A stretch of 31,509 nt of DNA from Gnetum montanum (taxonomy: Eukaryota; Streptophyta; Gnetopsida; Gnetales; Gnetaceae). Position 1 is the stretch's first letter. Every line of letters begins with the position of its first letter. The notes below the pieces were generated by a model. It was not told the DNA's origin, ran no database searches, and saw only the letters and a list, made by a program, of their open reading frames with translations. Location: NCBI GenBank assembly GCA_015680685.1, contig MNCI01037560.1, positions 223,985-255,493 on the forward strand, written 5' to 3'. A program made the position numbers and the translations under genes. Positions 1-8,639 of the stretch are shown piece after piece.

Positions 1-19
1 CCTCTTATTTATAGATATG

Positions 20-134
20 GCGGCGAACCGTGATATCGCATACGCAATATCGCAAGGAAGGACACGATATCACGTACGTGATATTGCAGGGGATGTGATA
101 TCGCATCGGCCGCGATATTGCGTATGCGATATTG
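20..134. repeat. CpG-rich inverted-repeat insertion (left part cut by window edge)
   Basis: A 21-bp segment at 33-53 reappears as an exact reverse complement at 112-132. Between them, 67-84 is a perfect 18-bp palindrome centred on ACGTACGT. All three are variants of a GATATCGC/GCGATATT theme. I count 15 CpG in about 110 bases, against very few elsewhere. Plant gag-like sequence starts right after about 134, so this looks like a separate insertion or a piece of a minisatellite. It has no coding potential. Identity to a named family cannot be judged from the window. Confidence 0.75.
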
Positions 135-135
135 T

Positions 136-1076
136 AGCTTGTGCAATCCACGTCCAATCACTCACCTTTTAGCTATTTTCAAAGGGATGATTAACAATTT
201 TATGAAATTGAAATTATATTATCTTGACCCATGGTCTCTTAGTCAAGCCTTTTCCCAAACTAAGAACATAGAGGATGCCATTGAAGCCAACCATGATGCT
301 ACTTATGTGGCATACAAAAATCAACATATGTGGAAAGATAAAGAAAAGGGTTGGCAAAACAATGTGGCCATAGCAACTATGATCAAGGAGACTAAGCCAA
401 CCGACTAGGGGCCAAATAATAATCAACCTAAGGCCCCTGCTACCAACAATGATAGCCAATCATTAACCTTTGAGGCCATGGCATCAATTTCCTCTAGATC
501 TAACTTTGCACAGAAAGACTAATCCAGCTATACCAAATTACCCCTTAAGCCCTCATAACTATTAGACCAACTAGTGAAGAGCGGTCGAATCTAGTACAAA
601 CAGATGATTGCGAATGCTTACAAGCATGATAAGTTATGTGAAATAGTGAAAGATCCTACTCAAGAAACTAAAGATGATCCCCCATCACCCAAATACTTTA
701 GGTTCAATTGTTTTTTCCATTACCATCAATTACTAGGTTATGATATTGGTTTCTACCTCACACTTAAAGATGACCTACAAAGGATGATTAATAGAGGTGA
801 ATTGGTATTAGATACATCCAACCCCATTAGGCCTTAGAATCAATCTATACACATATAAAAAAACCCCCTAAATGCTAACAATAGCCCATACACCATAGTG
901 ATGTTTGACATCTATAATAATCAAAGGCCTGTGAGCAAACCATTTGTCATCAAGGTTCCTCCTCGCAAAGAAAGGAACCCTTTAGCTTCCATTAGCTCAA
1001 GGTCCTTCTTTGTTGTAAAGGTACCATCAACAGTGTCCCCCAAAGAACCCTTTATGATTAGGATGCCCCAACAATA
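136..1076 (+). pseudogene. gag: Element A: decayed Gag of a Tat/Ogre-like Ty3/gypsy retrotransposon
   Basis: Gag packages the RNA of the retrotransposon. One reading frame runs from about 136 to 1076 and is broken only by stop codons. The first part (about 170-405) resembles the end of the Gag core, with a segment beginning KLYYLDPWSLSQAF. At about 690-815 there is a degraded CCHC-type knuckle: the family pattern C-x-H-x-GH-T-x-C-x-LK is recognisable as FRFNCFFHYHQLLGYDIGFYL followed by LKDDLQRMINRGEL, but most metal ligands are changed. The 5' part of gag and the 5' LTR are missing, since the CpG-rich insertion ends where gag-like sequence begins. Protease follows directly in another frame. 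The lineage call rests on the knuckle and the linked protease. Confidence 0.72.
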
Positions 1077-2342
1077 GAACAAGGCCCTGTGATGGCCCAT
1101 GCAATGTCTTCTTCCTCACAACCAACTAGGGATAGCAAGAAATCCCCAACCAAATAATGAAAGAAGGCTATGTAGAAGGCCAAGAACAAGGTTGATAAGT
1201 AGTCCAAGTTAGGGAAGGGAGTGGGTTCACCAAAGATCACTTCCATTTCATCTATTGCCATGACTACGACAACCTAAGTTACTTCAACCAGTGAACCATG
1301 GAAAGAACCAAAATCCAAAGAGAAGAATTAAGAGGCCATGTCATAATAACAACCCAAACATAAAGTTTGCATTTTGGGATGTATGGAGTAAATTAGACAC
1401 AACAAGTTAATAACCAGTAATAAGTATTTCCTTAATGTGATGAAATAGGTTAAATAATTTCTTAAACAAAAGAACACAACTTTGAGCTTGTACGACCTGG
1501 TCATGACTTCTGCTACCCACCGCAAGACACTAGTTAAGATGTTCATCTCCATTCTTGTTAGCAAGGATGTCCCTACTAATGAAGAGTCTATTCATGTAGT
1601 CATGGTACCCTCTTCACCCAAGGAATCGAAGTCAACATCATTGATGTTTCAAGATAGCAAAATCAAGACAAACCAAAATGACAAAGTAACCAAACTACCA
1701 CTTTTTGTAACCATACATGTTGACCAATATAAAGTACATAGGGTACATGTATATGATGGGGCGGCAACCAATGTCATATACTATACCATCATTGAACACC
1801 TAGGCTAACTTGAAGAAATACAACATACCATGATCATAGTCCTTAAATCCTTTAATAGATCATAGGTTATAGTTAAAGGTTTCATTTATTTAGATTTCAT
1901 GGTAGGGGAATAGTTCCCCATAATAGTAGATTTCTTGGTGGTAGAAGAGACACCAAGATTCAACCTCATCCTGGGAAAACCTTGGCTACCCCAAATGTGA
2001 GCTATGTCTTCACTTATTCACCAAGAAATCCACCTACCTTACAATGAAGGTGAAATTATTATTCATGGAGAAAGCATGGTTCCCTTAGCTATTAACAATG
2101 TCGATGTAGTGCAAGGGTCCGAAGTGGGATTTCAAGAAGAAACTTCTATCGTTGTCCATGAAATCGAAGAAAATGACATAACCAAAGAAACAAAAACAAA
2201 TATTGATGAACCCATCGATGTGCCATCGGGAGAACTACCCTTCAACATCATTAGTGAAGGTGACAAAGGATATAGGATTATGCAAAATAAACCATACAAA
2301 TTTCCTAATCTCTTAAAGATTAGGAAACACTTGCACAAGTGA
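1077..2342 (+). pseudogene. Element A: decayed retropepsin (aspartic protease) and linker
   Basis: A single frame, -1 relative to the upstream gag, runs from 1077 to 2342 with scattered stops. The stretch at 1485-1570 (YDLVMTSATHRK) is the usual segment before the protease in plant Tat elements. The protease core begins near 1700 (PLFVTIHVDQYKVHRV). The catalytic motif, normally VDGG followed by a small residue, reads VYDGAATN at 1749-1772, so the aspartate seems displaced by one codon and the site is probably dead. Further on, EETPRFNLILGKPWL matches the flap-distal LGRPWL motif, and the linker HQEIHLPYNEGEIIIHGES is typical. The frame ends at 2342, where reverse transcriptase would be expected but is absent. 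Confidence 0.78.
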
Positions 2343-2580
2343 TACAAGCTCCTAATTCTTCCCATACCCTATGTGATTATAGTTGTGTGACTTTATAACA
2401 TTCATAGCCTAATATCCTAGTTCACACTTTACTTGTTAGTATCATTTCATTTCTCTTGGGTTTAAATTTAAATTTTTTGGTGGCCTAGAATTTATTTTGT
2501 TTTATGTCTATTTACTTTTTACTTTTGCTTAAAGAACAAACTTCATAAAAAAATTTCACTTTTGCATTCATTACAAGCCA
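2343..2580 (+). other. A/T-rich non-coding junction after element A protease
   Basis: No coding frame is visible. This interval replaces the reverse transcriptase expected after the protease and leads into a repeat otherwise found after the integrase of element B. A pol deletion is the simplest reading. Confidence 0.4.
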
Positions 2581-2690
2581 CTATGACCTTAAATTGGCAT
2601 TGTAGCTTGTCATGGCCTTAAACTGGAAAATAACACATAGTCTACCATGACCTTAAACTAGAAAATAACCATTATAACTCATTTCCATTT
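2581..2690 (+). repeat. Post-pol short tandem repeat, copy in element A
   Basis: Three copies of an ATGRCCTTAAAYTGG-like motif start at 2583, 2612 and 2647 (spacing 29 and 35 bp). The same motif in the same strand, also at 29-bp spacing, follows the integrase of element B at 14688-14780. This ties the two elements to one family and marks the region as retrotransposon 3' untranslated sequence. Confidence 0.6.
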
Positions 2691-2992
2691 ATGCCTACAA
2701 CTTTATTACTTAGCAGTTTCAACCATCTATCACATTTAGCAAATGTATCCTTAGAACATAGATCATAAAGTAGCATCACAACATAAAGAAAATTGTAACT
2801 CTAGAATGTTATAGCCAGAATTCAAATTTAGCTTTAGCAATAAAAAATAAAAATGTTCAAAACAATATCATGTGGCAAAGATCTCCAAACAGCAAAATTT
2901 TAAACAATAAACTATTTTGGCTAACACTAGCTATACATCAACAATGTCAAAGAATCAACTAAATATATGCATAAAAGAAGTAACTAATGGAA
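2691..2992. other. A-rich stretch, nothing recognised
   Basis: No coding frame, repeat array or LTR boundary stands out. On the minus strand this lies just beyond the stop of the antisense gene and would be its 3' flank. No clear polyadenylation site was assigned. Confidence 0.4.
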
Positions 2993-3150
2993 CTATGGAG
3001 CATCTAGTGAATGAGGTCGATCATCATCTCTATCCCTACTACTGGGGCTTCTGATGTCTTCTAGTGCTTGTAACATGACAAGGCCAAAATCGATTAGCAA
3101 TCAATAAATATAAAATGAAAATTACTGAAATTAAAATTAAATGAACTAAC

Positions 3151-3953
3151 CTGAGATGGTTCTAGAGTTGTATGTCCTATAGGGAAAGTTAGAAGACCAG
3201 CCTCTAGATGGTGAAGGAGTTCATCTTCAAACATGTTGGTCTAATCAACATCCCCATAATCAAGACCCATAAGAATGTTAATCTTGTCAACGTTGGTCCA
3301 TGTAGGTGGCTCATGTGAAAATGTGGTAGAGGTTTCCTTCCTTGAGGTAGTTGTAATCTGATGAGTGGGAGAAGCAGCTACAGTCACATTATTAGAAAAT
3401 ATCTTATAGACATCCTCTACATTAATACCCATCATAAATAGCTCTAGCTTTCACCGTTCAATAGACTCCTCCTATAACCACTTAAGGTAAGCATCATACT
3501 AAACCATATACACCCTCTTGTGATTCTTTTGTTTACGACCCCACTTAAGGATCCAAGCATAGTAGTCTTTTCACTCACCAACCTTGTGATTGATGAGATC
3601 AATTTGAAGCTTCTATTGCACAATTTCTCTAGCAAAGGGGACCTTGCGTTGACATGCATTCCAGTAGCAAAACCAAAGTATCTTCTTAGTTCTTAAGGAT
3701 TCTATGAATTCTTTATAGTCCTTAAGGTCTATTACCTTCTCTTTCAATTTCATGCTCTCCTCCCTTAGTGCTATGACTTGTTCCCATAGGAACTCATTAG
3801 AATGTCTACATTCCCATAAAGACTTAGAACATGAGAGTGCACATCCAATGGCATCCTCATATAGTTTATGTGGGACATTAGTCATATCTAAAGGTAAGGA
3901 AGGTAATGCATTGACCTTTACTAGCTTTTTGAGATCCCATCTTAGGTTAGGCA
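3151..3953 (-). pseudogene. Antisense gene: long 3' exon with coiled-coil-like segment
   Basis: An 803-bp block stays in one frame from acceptor to donor (CTCAG/GTTAGT). It contains six premature stops, four TAG and two TGA, each explained by one C-to-T or G-to-A change. No indel is needed. Near 3810-3690 a heptad-like, charged segment (REESMKLKEKVIDLKDYKEF) suggests a coiled coil. A basic stretch (KWGRKQKNHKRVYMV) follows. A proposed last exon (3066-2993) is rich in Arg, Asp and Ser and ends DAP-stop. The preserved frame over 800 bp argues for past coding use. Confidence 0.55.
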
Positions 3954-4064
3954 CTATAACCAACAAGATGAAACCAAGTAACAAAGAAAACTACATAACC
4001 ATGAAAACCAAGTAAAAGGGCAAAAATATAAAAACACTAAAAGGAAATGAGTTAAAAATCTTAC
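3954..4064 (-). other. Intron of the antisense gene (111 bp, phase-preserving)
   Basis: The donor is ATTG/GTAAGATT and the acceptor is TTGGTTATAG/TG on the minus strand. Joining the flanks gives a phase-1 valine codon, continuing …QIASMI into VPNLRWDLKK without a frame change. Confidence 0.65.
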
Positions 4065-4632
4065 CAATCATAGAAGCTATCTGTTGCAACTAGCTGATCA
4101 TATCTTTGGCTACACCCCACATAAATTATAGTTTATCAGGGATTTCCACCCACAATTGCATACAAAAGGTAGAAGTGGATGCTTCTACCTATGGCTCTTG
4201 AGCTACAACTAGAGCAATAAACAATCAAATGATCATGGACATTGCTAAAAAGGAATTAATGAAATATAACAAGCACTACATTTAGGACTACAAATTGTAA
4301 GTACTTAATAGTTTCTCTAATGTGGCAGTAGGCCATCATGATGTCAAAGGGGCCCATAGAAGGAAAAGGAGGCAAGGCCTCATTCTCCAATGCATCATCA
4401 TTATAATGCTTTAATATCTCTTCCTCCTGATGCTACATCTCCTCTTCCTCTTAACACCTCCACTTCTCTTTAGCAATGACTGTCATTGCTATAACCTCTC
4501 GCTCTTGTTGCTTATGTGCAAGAGGCATTAACCATAAAACATAGAGTGACTTAGCACATTATACAAAACCACAAATAAACCATAGCATTTGAGTAATATA
4601 ACAATAAAGCAAAAAATCAACAAAATACATAC

Positions 4633-5717
4633 CTTTGATGTCATTCTACATCTCTAAGCTTAATGATCATCTTTTTCTTAGGAGGCTCCCCAATTGTTGG
4701 TGTTGTCTACTCTAAAAAAGGTCTTTTAAGTTTCTCCCTGGTTATACCCTTAGCCTTTGCATGTAATCTTTGAGCATTCTTGATGCTAGTTGGTATGGTA
4801 AGAGGCTCAGTCCTAGTGCTATCAAGAGATCTACAACATTTTTCATCAAGGTCCTTGGTAGTGACAAATAAGGGTTCATCTACAACTTTCGATGGATCTT
4901 CGGCCCTAGTGGTTGGAGTAAGAAGCTTCACCCAGGGTCTATCAAATTGGGATGGATCCTGGGCAATCCATCATCCATCCTTTCTCACCACCAAAAACTT
5001 TACAAACCTCTACAAGTAAGCTACAAAGAGTGAAACATGCACATGACACTTCTTAGTGAGGTTCTCATGAAGTTTTTGGACATCCAAATGAAGCCCAAAA
5101 GCCAAGTATGCAGCCTAATTGACTTAGGTTCCTTCAGTGAGTACCTGCTTCATGATGCAAGCTTATTCCACATCAAGTATCTTTCCCTATGATAATAACT
5201 TAGGAAACACTTGGGATCAAAGCAAAGGATACATATCCCTAATCAATGATGATTTGATGTCTCTTAAAGGGTATCCCTTGCTACTACAACAAGTGTCTAA
5301 CTACTCTTCCACTTCTTCCTAGTGATTCGCCTCTTTCCCTACTTTGATAATAATTGACATTCCATCGTTTGGGATACCAAGGAAGTCATTGAATGCAGAT
5401 GCATTAATGTCCAAAACAACAGTCACACCATGAACATGGGTGATGAACCTCTGAACTCCTTGGTTAAAGAAGTTAAAAATGTTTAACATTTCTATAGTGG
5501 GAATGATCAGGCCTGGGATCATGGAGAGGTCAAATAGGCTCACATGAATGACCCTCACACATATAGCATCAAGTGCCTAATCTGATAGCCAGCCTTGTGA
5601 GGATTCCACCTCATTAAACTTAACAATCAAGGTCTCCTTCGTACATCTTGAAGTGATAACTATAACTTTAGTAGATGGAGTGACTGCTATGAAATAGCAA
5701 AAAGGTAACTTTTTAGC
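4633..5717 (-). pseudogene. Antisense gene: exon 4 block, resembles 'putative plant transposon protein' domain
   Basis: The acceptor is CTACACAAAG/GCT. From 5717 to about 5150 one frame encodes a segment ending VHGVTVVLDINASAFNDFLG then IPNDG. The pattern 'hydrophobic, G, V.LD, five residues, FLGIP.(E/D)G' is typical of the plant transposon-associated domain (Pfam Transposase_32 type) as I know it; this is motif recognition, not a search result. Near 5150 the frame shifts and coding continues through LHLDVQKLHENLTKKC to a basic C-terminal part (LHAKAKGITREKLKRPF). The block ends at CATCAAAG/GTATGT. The frameshift could instead be an unrecognised small intron. Confidence 0.5.
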
Positions 5718-5839
5718 CTTTGTGTAGGTGCAAAACATTACAACAAATATAATTACATAAGCAACAAAAACTAAAATAGCCTAATAACCATATAACTAGA
5801 AAAAAATTAGCATAAAATCAACAAATTAATAATACTTAC

Positions 5840-6117
5840 TTTGCTTATATGACTCTGGCATCATAGGAGCTCTCAGTTGTTAGTCCAAGTCTAAATCATT
5901 AAGAGATCAATTAGCCCACCAGCTATCTATGCTTCCATTTACTAGGCATCTCTTGTAGGCCTTAGGGTCATGCCCAATGCTACTCACAAGATCCCCATGT
6001 AATTAATCCAACACCGCAAGCCTCATGTTTGTGCTCTTAGCAAACACTTCTAGAGCTGTGTGAGCTAGGAGCAAAAGGTTGTCAATCTTGATTCAGCCTT
6101 GATCATCCATCCCAAAC
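5840..6117 (-). pseudogene. Antisense gene: exon 3 block
   Basis: A 278-bp block in the frame set by the previous exon. It contains the segment LLLLAHTALEVFAKSTNMRL and then HDPKAYKRCLVNGSIDSWW, interrupted by TGA and TAA codons that are one change away from TGG, CAA or CGA. It ends at GCAAA/GTAAGTAT. No family recognised; the composition is that of a folded, helix-rich protein. Confidence 0.5.
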
Positions 6118-6205
6118 CTACAAGTAGGTAAAAAAATAGACCACACATGGTTACAACCTAAAATGCATGACAAAAAAGAGTAACCAAGATAATAATACTA
6201 CTTAC
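6118..6205 (-). other. Intron of the antisense gene (88 bp, phase-preserving)
   Basis: On the minus strand the donor is GTAAGTAG and the acceptor is ACCTACTTGTAG after a T-rich tract. Joining the flanks continues the reading frame (…CIEG then FGMDDQG). An unspliced read would hit a stop at once (GGG TAA). Confidence 0.65.
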
Positions 6206-6653
6206 CCCTCTATGCAATAGATGATGCCTAGAGGGTTTTGGAATCACATATGGGCACAATGGCCCACTATCAAGGTGTTGTTCAAGTTATACTATCCAAA
6301 TTCAAACATCTCCCAAATTTGAAATAATTTACGAGGATCCATAGTAGTCGGGTCATCATGTGTTTTCCCTTCCACACCAACATTAGGTTTATCCATGATG
6401 AATTTCACAACTAAACTAGAAGATCTAGGCAGGATGGTCTCCATGATCGTTGTTGTCATCTTGAACTTCAAGTGTGACCAAACTATCACACTGTATTTTT
6501 GGAGTAGGTAGGCTAGGAAGTTTGAAGACTCCTTTCTAAACCATACCCTAGATTGATCCCACTCCATGTTAGGACTTAAGGACTTAGGTGTTAGCATGTC
6601 AATGCAACACAACCCCACCATCTCTATCACTACTAGGATGGATTTCAAGAAGG
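6206..6653 (-). pseudogene. Antisense gene: exon 2 block
   Basis: An acceptor at TTTCATAG/CC opens a 448-bp block with few stops, whose translation includes MEWDQSRVWFRKESSNFLAY and a later charged part ending in PRKLFQIWEMFEFG. The block ends at GAGGG/GTAAGTAG. I do not recognise the domain. The downstream splice to 6117 is in frame, which is the main support that this is coding. Confidence 0.5.
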
Positions 6654-8072
6654 CTATGAAACATTTAATAATAATGATTATAAACATGCAAACTTAAAAC
6701 CAAAGCCTTACAACCATTAAACATAGAGAAAAAACAAACCTTAGACAAAATTTGAAATAGTTTATGTAAAATGGTAATTTAGAACTAAGATTGTAACAAT
6801 GATAGATTATAATCAAAAACATGAAAATGGTAGTTTAGGACTAAAAGCATGAAAAACGTAATATAGAACTAAATTCTAAACTTCCATTAATAACTCTTAA
6901 CTTTGAAAATATTTCAACACACAACATGAGAATACAACCGACTTTTAACCAAATTTCACACTTAGCACTGAAACAGCCATAGGGATTACCTTGAAAAAAT
7001 ATTTAAGTTGATTCAAAACACTTCTAGCCCCTTCCTAATATCCCAAAGTATCCCCAAGACCATGGGAAATTGATATAAAAAATTTTTCACAACCTCAACA
7101 TTGCCCATATTTAGAGGGGTAAATGCATCATATCCTTGCAACCACAATTTCGCGCAACCAAACAAAAATGATCATAACTAATTAACTGCTTAACTGAATT
7201 CAACATTTCCATACCCATTGGAATTATAAGATGAAAAAATGCAACCCCATAAGAAGAAACCATTATAAATATTAACCAATGTTTCAAAAAAATTTACCAA
7301 ATTGATGTAATCGTAGCCATCAACATGAACCCCCTTTCATGTAGTGTTGGAAAAAAATTCACCAACAATTCATTTGAGCTCCGAATGCAGTGATTCTACC
7401 ACCATTTGAAAGATTAAACAAAATCCTATGTACCAATGGAAATAGAAAATTCTAAATAGTTTTTTTTTTCCAAAAAACTTTCATGAACTTTCATGAAATC
7501 TAGAAAATGGAAAAGAACCTTACATACACAACCCAACTCAAACAACCATAACTTCATCATTACAAATTAAAATAAAATGGGATCACAACCTTTGGAAATC
7601 TTAAACATAACCTCACAAACCCATGGCAATATATTTTCGAAATATATAGCCATTTCCTTAGTAAGAAAAGCACAACATTGCTTGCTTTTTCACCCAAAAA
7701 ATCATAAAACTTGTAAAACTTAACTTGATTATAGCAAATACAACTGAAAAAAGTCATACCCATTTGAAAATGCATCAAGTTAAAGCGTTAGGATTTTGTT
7801 AAAATTTAATTTTGACAAGTCCTTCATCCTAGATCTCAGGAAAATTGTTCTGTGTTTGTAAAATTGGAAAAAGCATCAAAACATCTAGCCCATTTTAAAA
7901 ATTCAATTTGACAAGACAAAAACAACCAAAGAACCATGGACATATGTAGACATGGCCAAAATACAAGGTAGGATTTATGTAGAATTTAAAAATAACAAGT
8001 ACACAAGTGTAGATATAAAAAGTGGTATAGAAAACCAGAAATGAAATAGAAAACCCAGTAAGAATGGCCTAC
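6654..8072. other. AT-rich interval between antisense blocks, no confident coding
   Basis: This interval would be a large first intron of the antisense gene. It is A/T-rich and has a minus-strand open stretch at 7778-7560 with no recognisable similarity. No LTR, array or RNA gene seen. Confidence 0.4.
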
Positions 8073-8194
8073 CTTGGAACGAGGGCAGTCAAACTTGCCT
8101 CAATCCTTGGACATGGTAGGTGCACTAAGATTGTGATAGTGGATTCCACCTCCTCCAATGTAGGATTCTTGACTGGGGTTACTTTCCTCACCAT
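8073..8194 (-). pseudogene. Antisense gene: proposed first coding exon
   Basis: ATG at 8194-8192 opens a frame of 40 codons without a stop, beginning MVRKVTPVKNPTLEEVEST, and ends at a CCAAG/GTAGGC donor. It is the most upstream coding-like block on this strand. The join to the block at 6653 does not keep phase, so an exon may be missing between them or this may be a chance frame. Confidence 0.35.
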
Positions 8195-8639
8195 GGTGCC
8201 TAGAATGTAGGAAATCCCTTACCTTGGAAGTAACTATGTTAGCACTAGGAAGTAGAAATAGTAGTCACTATGCTAAATGTATGTACAGACTACAATGACT
8301 ACATTGAGGATGATGCTTGAGAACACAAATGACAATAGCTATGCTAATATATGGTGGCACTTGAGGCAGTAGAGCTCAAACTAATGTGTAGTGATGAAAA
8401 AGTATGGGTTTTTACAAAGTTTCACAATTTACATTAATCTTTTACCTAAGTGCCGAAGTAGAAACCATGGTTTCCTTTTGGAACTCCACTTTACTTGGGT
8501 ACAAAAAATGGAAACTAGGGCTACACTAGAGTTGCGTGGAGTTTTTTTCATAAAACTTGCTAATTATGAGTGGGGCGTATGTATGTTGCAAAAGACAATG
8601 GAAAAAACAACTATGCTAAGATTCTTGGGGTTTTGAGCA
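8195..8639. other. Upstream flank of antisense gene with degenerate CTACACTA motifs
   Basis: Isolated half-site-like motifs occur (GACTACATTGAG near 8298, GGCTACACTAGAG near 8518). They may be eroded units of the adjoining array. A stop-free stretch at 8391-8636 has no recognised similarity and is probably chance. Confidence 0.4.

Larger units (their letters stand above)
2993..8194 (-). pseudogene. Decayed multi-exon antisense gene of unknown function, possibly transposon-encoded
   Basis: Read on the minus strand, this interval is a series of coding blocks separated by short GT-AG introns. Proposed exons: 8194-8073 (starts ATG), 6653-6206, 6117-5840, 5717-4633, about 4510-4290, 4208-4065, 3953-3151 and 3066-2993 (ends TAG). 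Two joins were checked codon by codon and keep frame: across intron 6205-6118 (phase 2) and intron 4064-3954 (phase 1). Donors include GTAAGTAG, GTAAGTAT, GTATGT and GTTAGT. Proposed introns of 84-122 bp are normal for plants. Premature stops are TAG, TGA or TAA, and about one frameshift is needed near 5150. Other joins (exons 1/2, 3/4, 4/5, 7/8) do not match in phase, so those boundaries are provisional. The product would be several hundred residues. It is flanked by retrotransposon sequence and has the 196-bp array just upstream. Function unknown. Confidence 0.6.

Noticed and set aside
214-459. Minus-strand open stretch opposite the gag of element A
   Set aside because: It mirrors gag codons on the other strand and has no domain.
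8195-8260. A 26-base GT...AG segment just upstream of the antisense ATG as a 5' UTR intron
   Set aside because: Too short for a plant intron; donor and acceptor likeness is probably chance.
8391-8636. Open 81-codon plus-strand stretch beside the 196-bp array
   Set aside because: No recognisable motif, no conserved neighbours, and it lies where degenerate repeat units occur. Probably chance.
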